Assembly (NCBI RefSeq): GCF_000972785.3
Contig: NZ_CP011253.3
Coordinates: 4,092,001-4,156,000 of the forward strand
Direction of reading: 5' to 3'
DNA length: 64,000 bases
Source of the DNA: Pandoraea oxalativorans
Lineage (GTDB): Bacteria > Pseudomonadota > Gammaproteobacteria > Burkholderiales > Burkholderiaceae
This document shows positions 17,880 to 25,647 of this stretch, in pieces (within the stretch, counting starts at the first letter, position 1; the number at the start of each line of letters is the position of its first letter). A model generated the notes under the pieces. It was not told where the DNA came from and made no database searches. It was given only the letters and a program-made list of their open reading frames with translations. The translations under genes were made by a program, and so were the position numbers.

Positions 17880-17955
17880 TTGTTGGGTACGCGTCGTTTC
17901 TCGAGCCGCATGTCGCGGGCCGTCAATCCAACGAGGGACGGCGCGTACCCAACAA
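17880..17955. repeat. Long inverted repeat downstream of gcdH
   Basis: TTGTTGGGTACGCG (17880-17893) is perfectly complementary to 17942-17955, giving a 14-bp stem around 48 bases. It lies immediately before, and shares two bases with, the bidirectional terminator at 17954-17987. No gene is supported anywhere in 17746-18047. Confidence 0.7.
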
Positions 17956-17987
17956 AAAATGCCAGCTCATGCGAGCTGGCATTTTTT
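17954..17987. terminator. Bidirectional terminator between gcdH and the peroxiredoxin gene
   Basis: A 15-bp perfect stem, AAAAAATGCCAGCTC pairing with 17973-17987, with loop ATGC and terminal A and T runs on both sides. It serves the plus-strand gcdH transcript and the minus-strand peroxiredoxin transcript that converge here. Confidence 0.92.
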
Positions 17988-18047
17988 ATGTCTTGCTTCG
18001 GCATGAGCGGCGCATCGTCGTGCAACCGCCCATCCATCACCCATCGA

Positions 18048-18686
18048 TTACTTGTTCGGCTGCGGCGTGAGACGCAGATACGGACGCACGGCCTTGTAGC
18101 CCTTCGGGAATTTTTCCTTCAGCACTGCCTCGTCCTTGAGCGACGGTACGATCACCACGTCTTCGCCATCCTTCCAGTTGCCCGGCGTAGCGACCGAGTA
18201 GTTGTCGGTCAGTTGCAGCGAATCGATGACGCGCAGAATTTCGTCGAAGTTGCGACCCGTGCTTGCCGGGTACGTAATGATCAGGCGCACCTTCTTCTTC
18301 GGATCGATCACGAACAGCGAGCGCACCGTCACGGTTTCGCTGGCGTTCGGGTGAATCATGTCGTACAGCTGCGAAACCTTGCGATCGCCGTCCGCCAGGA
18401 TCGGGAAGTTCACCGTAGTGTTCTGCGTTTCGTTGATGTCGCTGATCCAGCCTTTGTGCGACTCCGCATCGTCCACCGACAAGGCGATGGCTTTCACGTT
18501 ACGTTTTTCGAACTCGCCCTTGAGTTTTGCAGTCAGACCCAGTTCGGTCGTGCACACCGGCGTGTAGTCGGCCGGATGCGAGAAAAGGACACCCCAGCCA
18601 TCGCCGAGGAATTCGTGAAACTTGATCGGGCCGATCGATGAATCCTGCTCGAAGTCGGGAGCGATATCACCCAAACGCAATGTCAT
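18048..18686 (-). CDS. 1-Cys peroxiredoxin (Prx6/AhpC-TSA family)
   Basis: A cytoplasmic thiol peroxidase that reduces H2O2 and alkyl hydroperoxides. The peroxidatic Cys lies in SHPADYTPVCTTELG near residue 45, the signature of the Prx6 group. The 212-residue length and C-terminal PKGYKAVRPYLRLTPQP also match that group. No OxyR site could be identified. It has its own promoter region (18687-18900), which includes a CTAAGCTTAG palindrome at 18738-18747, and it converges on gcdH at a shared terminator. Confidence 0.95.
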   Translation of the reverse strand: MTLRLGDIAPDFEQDSSIGPIKFHEFLGDGWGVLFSHPADYTPVCTTELGLTAKLKGEFEKRNVKAIALSVDDAESHKGWISDINETQNTTVNFPILADGDRKVSQLYDMIHPNASETVTVRSLFVIDPKKKVRLIITYPASTGRNFDEILRVIDSLQLTDNYSVATPGNWKDGEDVVIVPSLKDEAVLKEKFPKGYKAVRPYLRLTPQPNK

Positions 18687-18933
18687 TTACGGTCTCCTTG
18701 AGAACCTTTCACTCAGTGGGATCAAGACTAAAGGATGCTAAGCTTAGTCAGAACGAATAAAAAATTTGTTCCAAATGAATTCTGGAAATATACCGCGGCG
18801 AGTCTGTTGTTTTCTGGCAACGACGCGTTGAAAGCGGTACGATAACCCCAATGTCAGTCGCACACCCTCCGCATTTTCCTCCCAGAAACGGGTAACGACT
18901 ATGTCGCAAGTGCATACCAACAAGGAGAAGTTC

Positions 18934-19209
18934 ATGACCGATATCAAATCCGTACTGGCCGACGCCGAAGACCTGCTCAAGCAAGCCGCCAACACGACCG
19001 GTGAGCGTGCTTCCGAATTGAGCGACAAGGCCCTCGCCCTGCTCAAGCAAGCCAAGGAAAAGGCGTCGGACGTTCAGGTCGTTGTGGTTGAGAAGAGCAA
19101 GCAGGCCGCTCGCGCCACGGACGACTACGTGCACGATCATCCGTGGCAAGCCGTAGGCATCGCCGCCGGTATCGGCGTGGTGATCGGCCTGCTGCTCAAC
19201 CGCAAGTAA
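18934..19209 (+). CDS. DUF883-family (YqjD/ElaB-like) inner-membrane protein
   Basis: A 91-residue protein. A long amphipathic helix rich in Ala, Lys, Glu and Ser (KSVLADAEDLLKQAANTTGE) is followed by the family signature DDYVHDHPWQAVGIAAGIGVV and one C-terminal membrane segment ending LLLNRK. E. coli relatives YqjD and ElaB anchor to the inner membrane and associate with ribosomes in stationary phase. ATG 18934 is preferred because AAGGAG lies six bases upstream; ATG 18901 would add 11 residues. It is the first gene of a three-gene yqjD-yqjE-yqjK-like set. Confidence 0.88.
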   Translation: MTDIKSVLADAEDLLKQAANTTGERASELSDKALALLKQAKEKASDVQVVVVEKSKQAARATDDYVHDHPWQAVGIAAGIGVVIGLLLNRK

Positions 19210-19326
19210 GCTCGCTGAATACGCGCAGTCAGCGCGATCGGCATAAGTCACTTCCTCGCCTACTCTGCCAAAGGCGGAGCCTGCCTGACCGGTGCGACGG
19301 GTCGGGTGGGCCGCCCCGTCCAGCCC

Positions 19327-19710
19327 ATGACCGACAATGATCGCACGACCCCGCCGCGGCCTTCGCTACGGCGCCTCGCCGGTGCGTTGCTCGAGATCCT
19401 TCAGTCGCGCATCGAACTCATCGGCATTGAATTGACCGAAGAGAAGGAACGCCTGATGGGCGTTGCATTTCTCGGTCTTGCCGCCATGCTCTTCGGTGTT
19501 CTCGCCCTCGTGTCGCTGACCGCACTGGTCATCGTCATTTTCTGGGACACCTATCGGCTCCAGGCCATGACCGGCATCTTCGTCGTGTATCTCTTGCTCG
19601 CGAGCTGGTGCGCCATGCGTGCGCGCAACATTCTGCGCGATGCCCCGATGCCGTTCGAAGCCACGCTGGCCGAGTTCGAAAAGGACCGTGACGCCCTGCG
19701 TCCGGACTGA
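19327..19710 (+). CDS. YqjE-like phage-holin-family membrane protein
   Basis: A 127-residue protein with a short charged N-terminus, the family stretch SRIELIGIELTEEKERL near residue 30, then two membrane segments (MGVAFLGLAAMLFGVLALVS and MTGIFVVYLLLASW-like). This matches YqjE/holin-superfamily III proteins, which occur beside YqjD-like genes. The ATG at 19327 is used; the frame is open seven codons upstream. Its specific function is unknown, and it is probably co-transcribed with its neighbours. Confidence 0.85.
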   Translation: MTDNDRTTPPRPSLRRLAGALLEILQSRIELIGIELTEEKERLMGVAFLGLAAMLFGVLALVSLTALVIVIFWDTYRLQAMTGIFVVYLLLASWCAMRARNILRDAPMPFEATLAEFEKDRDALRPD

Positions 19711-19723
19711 AGGAGACCCGCCC

Positions 19724-20275
19724 GTGCCGCTGGAACAGAACCATCCACAACGACCGCGTCGCCCGCATCGGTCGCGACGCTCCCGTCACGAACTCCTCGC
19801 CATCCGCAAGGAAATCGTGCTCACGCGCATTGCCGTCGAGCGTGCGGAACTGATTCAGGCGTCCCGTGTGACGCGCGAGCGCCTGCGCAACTTCCGCTGG
19901 GTCCGCTACCTGTTGCCGGGCGGCCTCGCACGCTTCTCCGGACTCGGCGGCCTCGGTGGCCTCGGTGGCCTCGCCAACTCCGGCCTCAAACTCGGCGGTC
20001 TGCTCGAACGATATCCGCTCGTCAGCTCGGTGGCGTCGATTGCGCTGACGGGCCTCTCCCACACGTCTATCGGACGCATCGCCCGTCGCGGACTCAAGTG
20101 GGGCAGCCTCGGGGTGCTCGCGTGGCAAGGCATCAAGCTCTGGCAGGAATCGACGAAAGGATCGTCGACACAAGCCGACGCTTCGACAGACGCCGCGACC
20201 TCAACGAATCCCGCAACAACACCATCGCGCACAGCCGCCAAAGACAACGATCGTGGCTCCCCGCCGTTGATGTAA
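19724..20275 (+). CDS. YqjK-like protein with Gly-Leu repeat
   Basis: A 183-residue protein with a GTG start, supported by AGGAG eight bases upstream and only 13 bases after the yqjE-like stop. The N-terminal 30 residues are strongly basic (PRRPHRSRRSRHELLAIRKE). A helical region (RIAVERAELIQASRVTRERL) resembles the YqjK N-terminus. A GLGGLGGLGGL repeat, a hydrophobic segment around LVSSVASIALTGL and an acidic Thr/Ala/Ser-rich tail follow. The family placement rests mostly on context; function is unknown. Confidence 0.75.
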   Translation: MPLEQNHPQRPRRPHRSRRSRHELLAIRKEIVLTRIAVERAELIQASRVTRERLRNFRWVRYLLPGGLARFSGLGGLGGLGGLANSGLKLGGLLERYPLVSSVASIALTGLSHTSIGRIARRGLKWGSLGVLAWQGIKLWQESTKGSSTQADASTDAATSTNPATTPSRTAAKDNDRGSPPLM

Positions 20276-20288
20276 TACCGGCATTTGC

Positions 20289-20317
20289 GGCAAACCGGCC
20301 TCCAGGTCCGGTTTGCC
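20289..20317 (+). terminator. Hairpin after the yqj-like operon
   Basis: GGCAAACCGG (20289-20298) pairs perfectly with 20308-20317 around a 9-base loop, 14 bases after the last stop. The following sequence is pyrimidine-rich (CTTCCGCCTCT) but lacks a clean T run, so efficiency is uncertain. Confidence 0.6.
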
Positions 20318-20329
20318 CTTCCGCCTCTG

Positions 20330-20480
20330 CCTCGCCCTCCTCGCCCTGCGCCCACTCCTCGCTCTTCTCCCCCCTTCTCGCTCCGCTCCCCCCTCTCGCC
20401 CTTCTCGCCCTTCTCGCTCTTTTCCCCCCTTCTCGCTCCGCTCCCCCCTCTCCCCCCTCTCGCCCTTCTCGCCCTTCTGT
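20330..20480. repeat. Polypyrimidine low-complexity tract with an internal duplication
   Basis: About 150 bases of almost pure C and T on the plus strand, built from CTTCTCGCC, CTCGCTCCGCT and CCCCCCTCT words. Two copies of a roughly 45-base block (about 20375-20418 and 20430-20477) are recognisable. No convincing gene is present in 20276-20550. The tract could adopt unusual DNA structure and is liable to replication slippage. Confidence 0.75.
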
Positions 20481-20550
20481 CTCACCGCGCCATCTCCGCG
20501 CCGCTCCTCATTCGTGCACTCGCGGTCGTGCCCCCCGCTCATACGGCCGA

Positions 20551-21048
20551 CTACGCATCGCAACGCTTTGCGACCCGTGCGCGGCCGTAGGCGTTGATGG
20601 TGATACAGATGCGTCGATCATGCCCCGCGATGCGCACCGTGCCCGACAGCCATTTGCGCGCCTCGGTCCGGATGAAGCCACTTTCGGCGAATGCCAGCCC
20701 TTGCGTGTAATACAAGCCCCACCTCGCCTCGATACTCACGCCCGAGGGCAGCGGCGCATGACGCCCCAATAGCGTCTCACCCGCGTCGAGCCGGTGATTT
20801 CGGTTCTCGTCGACAAACGTCACCCAACCGCTGTTCAGACTCACGCCGTCGTGCGGTGCGATGGCGATTCGCCGATGTCGCCCCAATGCCTCGGCTCGCG
20901 ACGCTTGCATCGTCGCCAGAAATGCGCGCGCCGTCGCCTCTACTGCCACGCGACGCCGCACCGCCTCTATCGACGGCGCGACAGCAAACAGAGCAACGGC
21001 AAGCACCGCCATCGCCACAAGGCATTCGATCAGCGTGACGCCACGCAT
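20551..21048 (-). CDS. GspH/FimT-type pseudopilin
   Basis: A minor type IV pilin-like protein of 165 residues. The prepilin signature is MRGVTLIECLVAMAVLA: cleavage is expected after Gly3, with Glu at mature position 5. The GspH/FimT body follows (RRRVAVEATARAFLATMQASRAEALGRH; WVTFVDENRNHRLDAGE) and it ends with a Cys-containing C-terminus. ATG 21048 is chosen because it places the signature at the N-terminus; the longer reading is Arg-rich. It is the last gene of a four-gene minor-pilin set and lies 82 bases after the PilX-like gene. Confidence 0.85.
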   Translation of the reverse strand: MRGVTLIECLVAMAVLAVALFAVAPSIEAVRRRVAVEATARAFLATMQASRAEALGRHRRIAIAPHDGVSLNSGWVTFVDENRNHRLDAGETLLGRHAPLPSGVSIEARWGLYYTQGLAFAESGFIRTEARKWLSGTVRIAGHDRRICITINAYGRARVAKRCDA

Positions 21049-21130
21049 CGGACGCGCGCCACGCGCGTGATATCTATATCGCCTATATGGCCTACCTCTC
21101 CCATCGATCTGCCGGGACACGCTCCCCCCA

Positions 21131-21772
21131 TCACACATCGCAACGCTCACGTCCGGCCCCCGGCACCTGTGTCGTTATCGCGCTGTCGTGCCACGTCGCG
21201 ACTTCGCGCCAGTTCAACCTGCGCGACGAGAACGATATGGGCGCAGCACCTCCCGCCGCCTGACGTCCATGAGACGCACGAACCTCATAAATCGCTTGCA
21301 GGAAGACTCTCGTGCCGGGCAACTTGCCGCATCCCATCGCGCTTACGCGGTAGCGGCGCACGCGCGACTCTCTTGCCGCCTTCGCCTCGCGCGCGTCCGG
21401 CAAATACTCGGTGAACGCAATTCGCTCGATGAAGTACCGCGCACGGGTCACAGAGACGACGCGCACGTCATTCCAGCCAATCCCGACCCAGCCCGCCATT
21501 TGATTGGGCTCGCGGCTTCCGTCGCGATAACGCGCGCCGATAACGCCATGCGGCCCCTCGTCGAATTCGTACGGTGCAGCGATATCCGGCGCATCCGCGC
21601 CGCCGACCAATCGCTCGCGAGCCGCCCGGAGTGCATCGTGCGCCGCGCCGAAAGCGAGCACCCTGTCGTTCGTGTACGCGATGAAGCGCGTCGCCAGTTC
21701 ACGATGTTGCATGCCTGAGGCCGCCAGCGCCATCAGGGCCGCGAGCCACATCACGATGAAGACACCAACCAT
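21131..21772 (-). CDS. PilX-like minor pilin assembly protein
   Basis: A 213-residue protein with an N-terminal hydrophobic helix (VGVFIVMWLAALMALAASG) and a conserved GMQHRELATRF stretch like PilX proteins of the fimT-pilV-pilW-pilX cluster. It lacks a clear Gly plus Glu5 prepilin motif before the helix. The body is Arg- and Ala-rich, with Cys residues near positions 148 and 211. It overlaps the pilW gene by 22 bases. PilX-type proteins prime or cap type IV pili together with PilV, PilW, FimT and PilY1. The assignment is based on position and N-terminal form. Confidence 0.65.
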   Translation of the reverse strand: MVGVFIVMWLAALMALAASGMQHRELATRFIAYTNDRVLAFGAAHDALRAARERLVGGADAPDIAAPYEFDEGPHGVIGARYRDGSREPNQMAGWVGIGWNDVRVVSVTRARYFIERIAFTEYLPDAREAKAARESRVRRYRVSAMGCGKLPGTRVFLQAIYEVRASHGRQAAGGAAPISFSSRRLNWREVATWHDSAITTQVPGAGRERCDV

Positions 21773-22728
21773 TTCGCCTCCTCGCGAATCCCGCCATCGT
21801 TGCGCCGGTAGGCCACCACCGTGAACACATGCAAATGGACGTCACCGGCATTGGTCAGCCACTTGTACTCGCGACCTCCGGACGCCGCATCGAAGACTTC
21901 GACGGTCCGACCCGCACGCTGCTTTCCCCCCCGTCGCGGTGCGCCCCTTAACACGAGCGAAAATGCCACGGCACCCACGTTCTCCCAGCCACCGGACCCT
22001 GCGGGCGCACTGGGCGGCTTGCGTCGCGCGCTCTTCGCCGGCGTCATCCATCGCAATGGTCCGGCGCCCCCGGCACGCACGCCCAGCCGGATATACATCG
22101 CCTCGACACCGGCGACCAGTACCTGCGCCGCACGCAGCGTTGTGATCTTGTATCCCCGGTCGCCGTATCGACAGAACAGCGACGGGACGCCGTCTTCGCC
22201 CTTGTCGACGTAGAAGGCACTGACGTTACGTTCGTCACCATCGCTTCTCGCTCTGACGGTTGCCCCGCCGCAGTTCTGCACCGCGCCGTTGCCATTGCCG
22301 TTTTCGTCGCCGAAGCCCGCACCGTGGTACTGCACCTCCAGCATCGTGCTGCCCTGCCAGCCACGCTTCGGGCACGTGTCCACCGTGCTTGCGCATTCGG
22401 CACTGGCTCGCAGTGACGGCCAATCGCCTAGCCCGGGTCGCACAGATCGATCTGCGTTGAGGATCGGACCTTCCAACGGATCCCAGTTTCGATATCCGGC
22501 CATGCCCACAGCACGCGTGAGCTGGTTCAGCGCGAACGCAGCACGCTCGTTCACCTCGTATCGTTCCGCCTGCACGCGCCATAGTCGGATGCCCGCGAGA
22601 TAGATCGCCGTCGCAGCCATCACGATCAGCAGACCCAGCGGCATGGCGATCACCCATTCGAGCAGGGTGAAGCCGTGCATGCGACGCTTACCTGCCGGTA
22701 GACGACTAGTCGTTGGCGATGTCGTCAT
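21751..22728 (-). CDS. PilW-like minor pilin
   Basis: A 325-residue prepilin-like protein. After a 17-residue basic leader it has HGFTLLEWVIAMPLGLLIVM, the type IV prepilin cleavage and methylation motif with Glu at mature position 5. YLAGIRLWRVQAERYEVNERAAFALNQLTRAVGMAGY follows, as in PilW proteins. The start at 22728 overlaps the stop of the PilV-like gene (ATGA, 22725-22728), indicating coupling. Cys residues at several positions could form disulfides. It acts with the other minor pilins in pilus priming. Confidence 0.85.
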   Translation of the reverse strand: MTTSPTTSRLPAGKRRMHGFTLLEWVIAMPLGLLIVMAATAIYLAGIRLWRVQAERYEVNERAAFALNQLTRAVGMAGYRNWDPLEGPILNADRSVRPGLGDWPSLRASAECASTVDTCPKRGWQGSTMLEVQYHGAGFGDENGNGNGAVQNCGGATVRARSDGDERNVSAFYVDKGEDGVPSLFCRYGDRGYKITTLRAAQVLVAGVEAMYIRLGVRAGGAGPLRWMTPAKSARRKPPSAPAGSGGWENVGAVAFSLVLRGAPRRGGKQRAGRTVEVFDAASGGREYKWLTNAGDVHLHVFTVVAYRRNDGGIREEAKWLVSSS

Positions 22729-22916
22729 GGCAGACGCTCAACCGCCATGACACCTTGCATCGCAGGCGAAGGCAAAGCGGTTGTGACTACGGTGTGCGCA
22801 ACCGTCCCGGCGGCCGACGACACACCGCCCGCCGCTTGCCAGTGCGCGAAACCCTGCGCACCGGCGACAAGCGCCGTCATCGTGAACAAGACGTCGAGCA
22901 GCGCCGCCCCTCGCAT
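22725..22916 (-). CDS. very short PilV-like prepilin (63 residues), possibly degenerate
   Basis: The frame is coupled to pilW by an ATGA overlap. It starts MRGAALLDVLFTMTALVAG, a prepilin-like N-terminus in which Asp replaces the usual Glu at mature position 5. Only about 35 residues follow the hydrophobic helix, whereas PilV proteins usually exceed 130. No cleavage-and-helix motif occurs upstream, and the continuing frame to 23480 is Arg-rich and noncoding-like. It could be a truncated pilV, a micro-pilin or a pilin remnant. Confidence 0.55.
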   Translation of the reverse strand: MRGAALLDVLFTMTALVAGAQGFAHWQAAGGVSSAAGTVAHTVVTTALPSPAMQGVMAVERLP

Positions 22917-23406
22917 CCTGCGTCGACAACGGAAGTGCGGCGAACGCGGTCTCGACGGTGTCGATGCCGACGCATTCCCCGACGTATGTGGCGACAATCG
23001 GCGTGTTCCTGACTTGTGTGGCAGCGCCGCGCCGACTTCATTTCGTGCAGCACCGCTCAGTGAGGACGGTGCGCGCGCGCGATTCATCTGTACATCACGT
23101 GACGTGTGATGCCCGATGCGTTGCAGCACGTGGTGGCGATCCTGTTGCATGGTGCGATTCCTCGACTCGTTGACGACGTGCCCATCGTCTCGCACCACCC
23201 TCCCCAAACCAATCGGACAACACCGCAAAACCCGCCCCGTTATGCGCGACCTCACTTCTCGTACACGAGATCGTGCACCGCGCCATGCCCGAGAAACATC
23301 GCCGCAGTCGCCCGCGCGGCGCTCGCCGTTCTCGCCATCTTCGTCGCGCCGGTCGCTCGCATCGCACCCGTGCGGACCATCACGCTGTTCACATCCGTCA
23401 TCGCCC
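22917..23406. other. 490-base region with no supported gene
   Basis: Several open frames cross this stretch on both strands, but all are rich in Arg, His and Pro and show no family features. It should hold the promoter of the minor-pilin genes on the minus strand. I see no strong palindrome or sigma-54-like box. Confidence 0.5.
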
Positions 23407-23433
23407 AAAAAAAACGGCGACCGAAGTCGCCGT
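23407..23433 (-). terminator. Terminator of the acyl-CoA-binding protein gene
   Basis: ACGGCGAC (23414-23421) pairs with 23426-23433 around CGAA. On the minus strand it is followed by eight Ts (A run 23407-23414), about 110 bases after the stop at 23542. Confidence 0.82.
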
Positions 23434-23541
23434 CTTTCTTCTCGTCGATAGTCGCGGGTCGCGCCGCATGTGCGCGTCACCTAAGCATCACACTTACCTC
23501 ACTCGAAAGCGTAAGGGGCATCGACGAAGCACGCACCGTCA

Positions 23542-23799
23542 TCACCCCTTGAGGGACTCGATGAGTTCGACGTAAGCCGTTTGCACTTCTTCCTTCGATT
23601 TTCCCTTGAGCATTTCCCAGGCATCGAATTTGGCACGGGCAACGAAGTCCATCGCACCGGGGCGTGCGCCGGAAACGTCGCCTTCCGTGCCTTGCTTGAA
23701 CAGCGCATAAATGCGCAGCAGCGTCAGATTGTCGGGGCGTTCTGGCAGCGTCTTGGATTGGGCTACCGCCTCGTCGAAGCGGGCTTGAAGATCGCTCAT
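23542..23799 (-). CDS. acyl-CoA-binding protein
   Basis: An 85-residue four-helix protein of the ACBP family, which binds long-chain acyl-CoA thioesters in the cytoplasm. Diagnostic residues are present: LTLLRIYALFKQGTEGDV near 25-42, followed by FVARAKFDAWEMLKGKSKEEVQTAYVELI-type helices, in which Tyr31 and the KFDAW block contact the ligand. It is a single gene with its own terminator. ACBPs are widespread in Burkholderiales. Confidence 0.95.
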   Translation of the reverse strand: MSDLQARFDEAVAQSKTLPERPDNLTLLRIYALFKQGTEGDVSGARPGAMDFVARAKFDAWEMLKGKSKEEVQTAYVELIESLKG

Positions 23800-24045
23800 G
23801 GTGTCTCTCCCTGGAAAACAGTCAGCTTATAAGTGACCCGCGCGACGACCGGGCAATGTCCGCAAAATCAATTGCGGCACACGCGTCGACGCTCGGGATG
23901 TTGCGAAGACAACGCGAACAAGGATAGCGACGATGGCCTACGCAAGGTAGGGGCCAGCGTAGAACCCCGCGTCTAAACCTCTTGGGAACTGAGCGGATTC
24001 CTCAGAGACACGGCACCGCACAACGCGCGGCATGCCCGTCAATGC
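23800..24045. other. Intergenic region with no supported gene
   Basis: This is the upstream region of the acyl-CoA-binding protein gene (minus strand), which should contain its promoter. No gene, repeat or strong palindrome was seen. Confidence 0.5.
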
Positions 24046-24086
24046 AAAACGCCCGGCAAATTCAAATTCGAATTGGCCGGGCGTTT
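24046..24086 (-). terminator. Terminator of the RND efflux operon
   Basis: AAACGCCCGGC (24047-24057) pairs perfectly with 24076-24086. On the minus strand the stem ends in GCGTTTTGC, giving a short T run, about 70 bases after the outer-membrane channel gene. The AT-rich loop itself contains the small palindrome AATTCGAATT. Confidence 0.75.
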
Positions 24087-24156
24087 CGACTTGCGAGTCT
24101 TGCATCACCGCGAGACAGTCAGGCAGCGCGAGCCGCCCTCACATCCCGCCGTGAGA

Positions 24157-25644
24157 TCACGACGCAGACGCTGCCGGAGCAGACGCCGCGCCGGCATTGG
24201 CCGGAACGCTGCGCTCTTCCCACCCGCCGCCCATCGCTTTGTACAGCGTGACGAGGTTGGTCCAGCGCGCCAGACGCGTCGCAATCAGCGTTTGCTGCGA
24301 CGAATACAGCGAGCGTTGTGCGACCAGCGCGTTCAGATAGCTGTCCACGCCATTGCGATAGCGCATATCCGAGAGTTTGTAGCTCTCGTCGCTCGCCTTC
24401 ACGAGCGATTCCTGCGCCGCAATCTGATCGTCCAACGTGCCGCGTGCAGCCAGTCCGTCCGACACCTCGCGGAACGCCGTCTGAATCGCCTTCTCGTAGT
24501 TGGCGATCTCGATGCGCTTCTGCACCTTGGCCAGATCGAGGTTGGCGATGTTCTGCCCGCCCGCGAAAATCGGCAGCGTGATGGTCGGTGCGAACGACCA
24601 TGCACCCTGCCCGCCCTTGAACAGATTGCTCAGCGATGCGCTCGCCGTGCCAGCACTCGCCGTCAACGAAATCGACGGGAAGAACGCCGCACGTGCCGCA
24701 CCGATGTTCGCGTTGGCACCCTTGAGCGTGTGCTCGGCAGCCGTCACGTCGGGACGGCGCAGCAGCAAGTCCGACGGCAGCCCGGCAGGCAGATCGGCCA
24801 GCAGGCCCTGCCCGTCGAGCGGACGTGCCGGCGGCAAATCGGCCGGCAGCGGCTGGCCGATGAGCAGCGCCAGCGCGTTTTCGTCCTGCGCCACCTGACG
24901 CGTGTACTGCGCGAAGTTCGCACGCGCCGTATCGACCGGCGTCTGCGCCTGACGCAGATCCAGCCCGGAGGCCGTGCCCACGTCGAAACTGCGCTTGGTC
25001 AGGCTATACGACGATTGCTGGCTCTTGAGCGTGTCCGCCGTAAGCTTGAGCAGCTCCTGATCGGCCAGCCACGTGAGGTAGGCCGTCGCCACTTCCGAGA
25101 CGAGCGTGATATGCGCTGCCTTGGCTGTGTCCTCGCTCGCCAGGTACGACTCCAACGCCTGATCCTTCAGGCTCTGGATGCGACCGAACAGATCGAGTTC
25201 GTACGACGTGAAACCCACGCCGACCTGATAGCTGCGACTGATCCCCGCACGCCCCGACGCCGACAGATCCGCCGGCGAGCGCTGAACCGACGCCTGACCT
25301 GCCGCCCCCACCGAGGGCAGCAGCGCCGAGCGCTGGATCTGGTACTGCGCACGTGCGGCTTCGACGTTGAGCATCGAGACACGCAGATCGCGGTTGTTCT
25401 CCAACGCGATCTCGATCAGCTTTTGCAGACGCGGATCGGCGAAGAAATCTCGCCATCCCAGATCGGCGGCCACGACATTGCTGTCGGCGGCCCCGTTCTG
25501 GTTCGCCGCGCCAGGCGTCTTGTAAGCCGGGCCCGTGGGGAACGACGTGGCGACCGGTGCCTCGGGCCGCTCATAATGCGGCGCGAGGGTACAGCCTGCC
25601 AGAAACGCCGCCGCCAAGGCCATCGGCAATGCTTTGTGCTTCAT
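24157..25644 (-). CDS. RND efflux outer-membrane channel lipoprotein (OprM/NodT family)
   Basis: The trimeric exit duct of a tripartite drug pump, 495 residues. A lipoprotein signal peptide ends in the lipobox FLAGC (Cys18). The mature start TLAPHYERPEAPV is typical of OprM/CmeC/TtgC proteins. Two repeated halves of the outer-membrane-efflux domain follow, with blocks ENNRDLRVSMLNVEAARAQ and SYELDLFGRIQSLKDQALE. The Ala/Ser-rich C-terminus is usual. It starts three bases after the pump gene stop and is last in the operon. Closest in architecture to OprB of the Burkholderia BpeAB-OprB system, but substrate range cannot be told. Confidence 0.93.
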   Translation of the reverse strand: MKHKALPMALAAAFLAGCTLAPHYERPEAPVATSFPTGPAYKTPGAANQNGAADSNVVAADLGWRDFFADPRLQKLIEIALENNRDLRVSMLNVEAARAQYQIQRSALLPSVGAAGQASVQRSPADLSASGRAGISRSYQVGVGFTSYELDLFGRIQSLKDQALESYLASEDTAKAAHITLVSEVATAYLTWLADQELLKLTADTLKSQQSSYSLTKRSFDVGTASGLDLRQAQTPVDTARANFAQYTRQVAQDENALALLIGQPLPADLPPARPLDGQGLLADLPAGLPSDLLLRRPDVTAAEHTLKGANANIGAARAAFFPSISLTASAGTASASLSNLFKGGQGAWSFAPTITLPIFAGGQNIANLDLAKVQKRIEIANYEKAIQTAFREVSDGLAARGTLDDQIAAQESLVKASDESYKLSDMRYRNGVDSYLNALVAQRSLYSSQQTLIATRLARWTNLVTLYKAMGGGWEERSVPANAGAASAPAASAS

Positions 25645-25647
25645 AGG

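Noticed and set aside
22917..23480. Extension of the PilV-like gene to 23480 (251 codons)
   Set aside because: The first 188 residues are Arg- and Asp-rich without family features, and the prepilin-like motif would lie deep inside, so the start at 22916 is used.
23106..23552. Plus-strand frame of 148 codons in the pilin/ACBP gap
   Set aside because: Its composition is biased and it runs through the ACBP terminator and into the opposite-strand ACBP gene; no motif seen.
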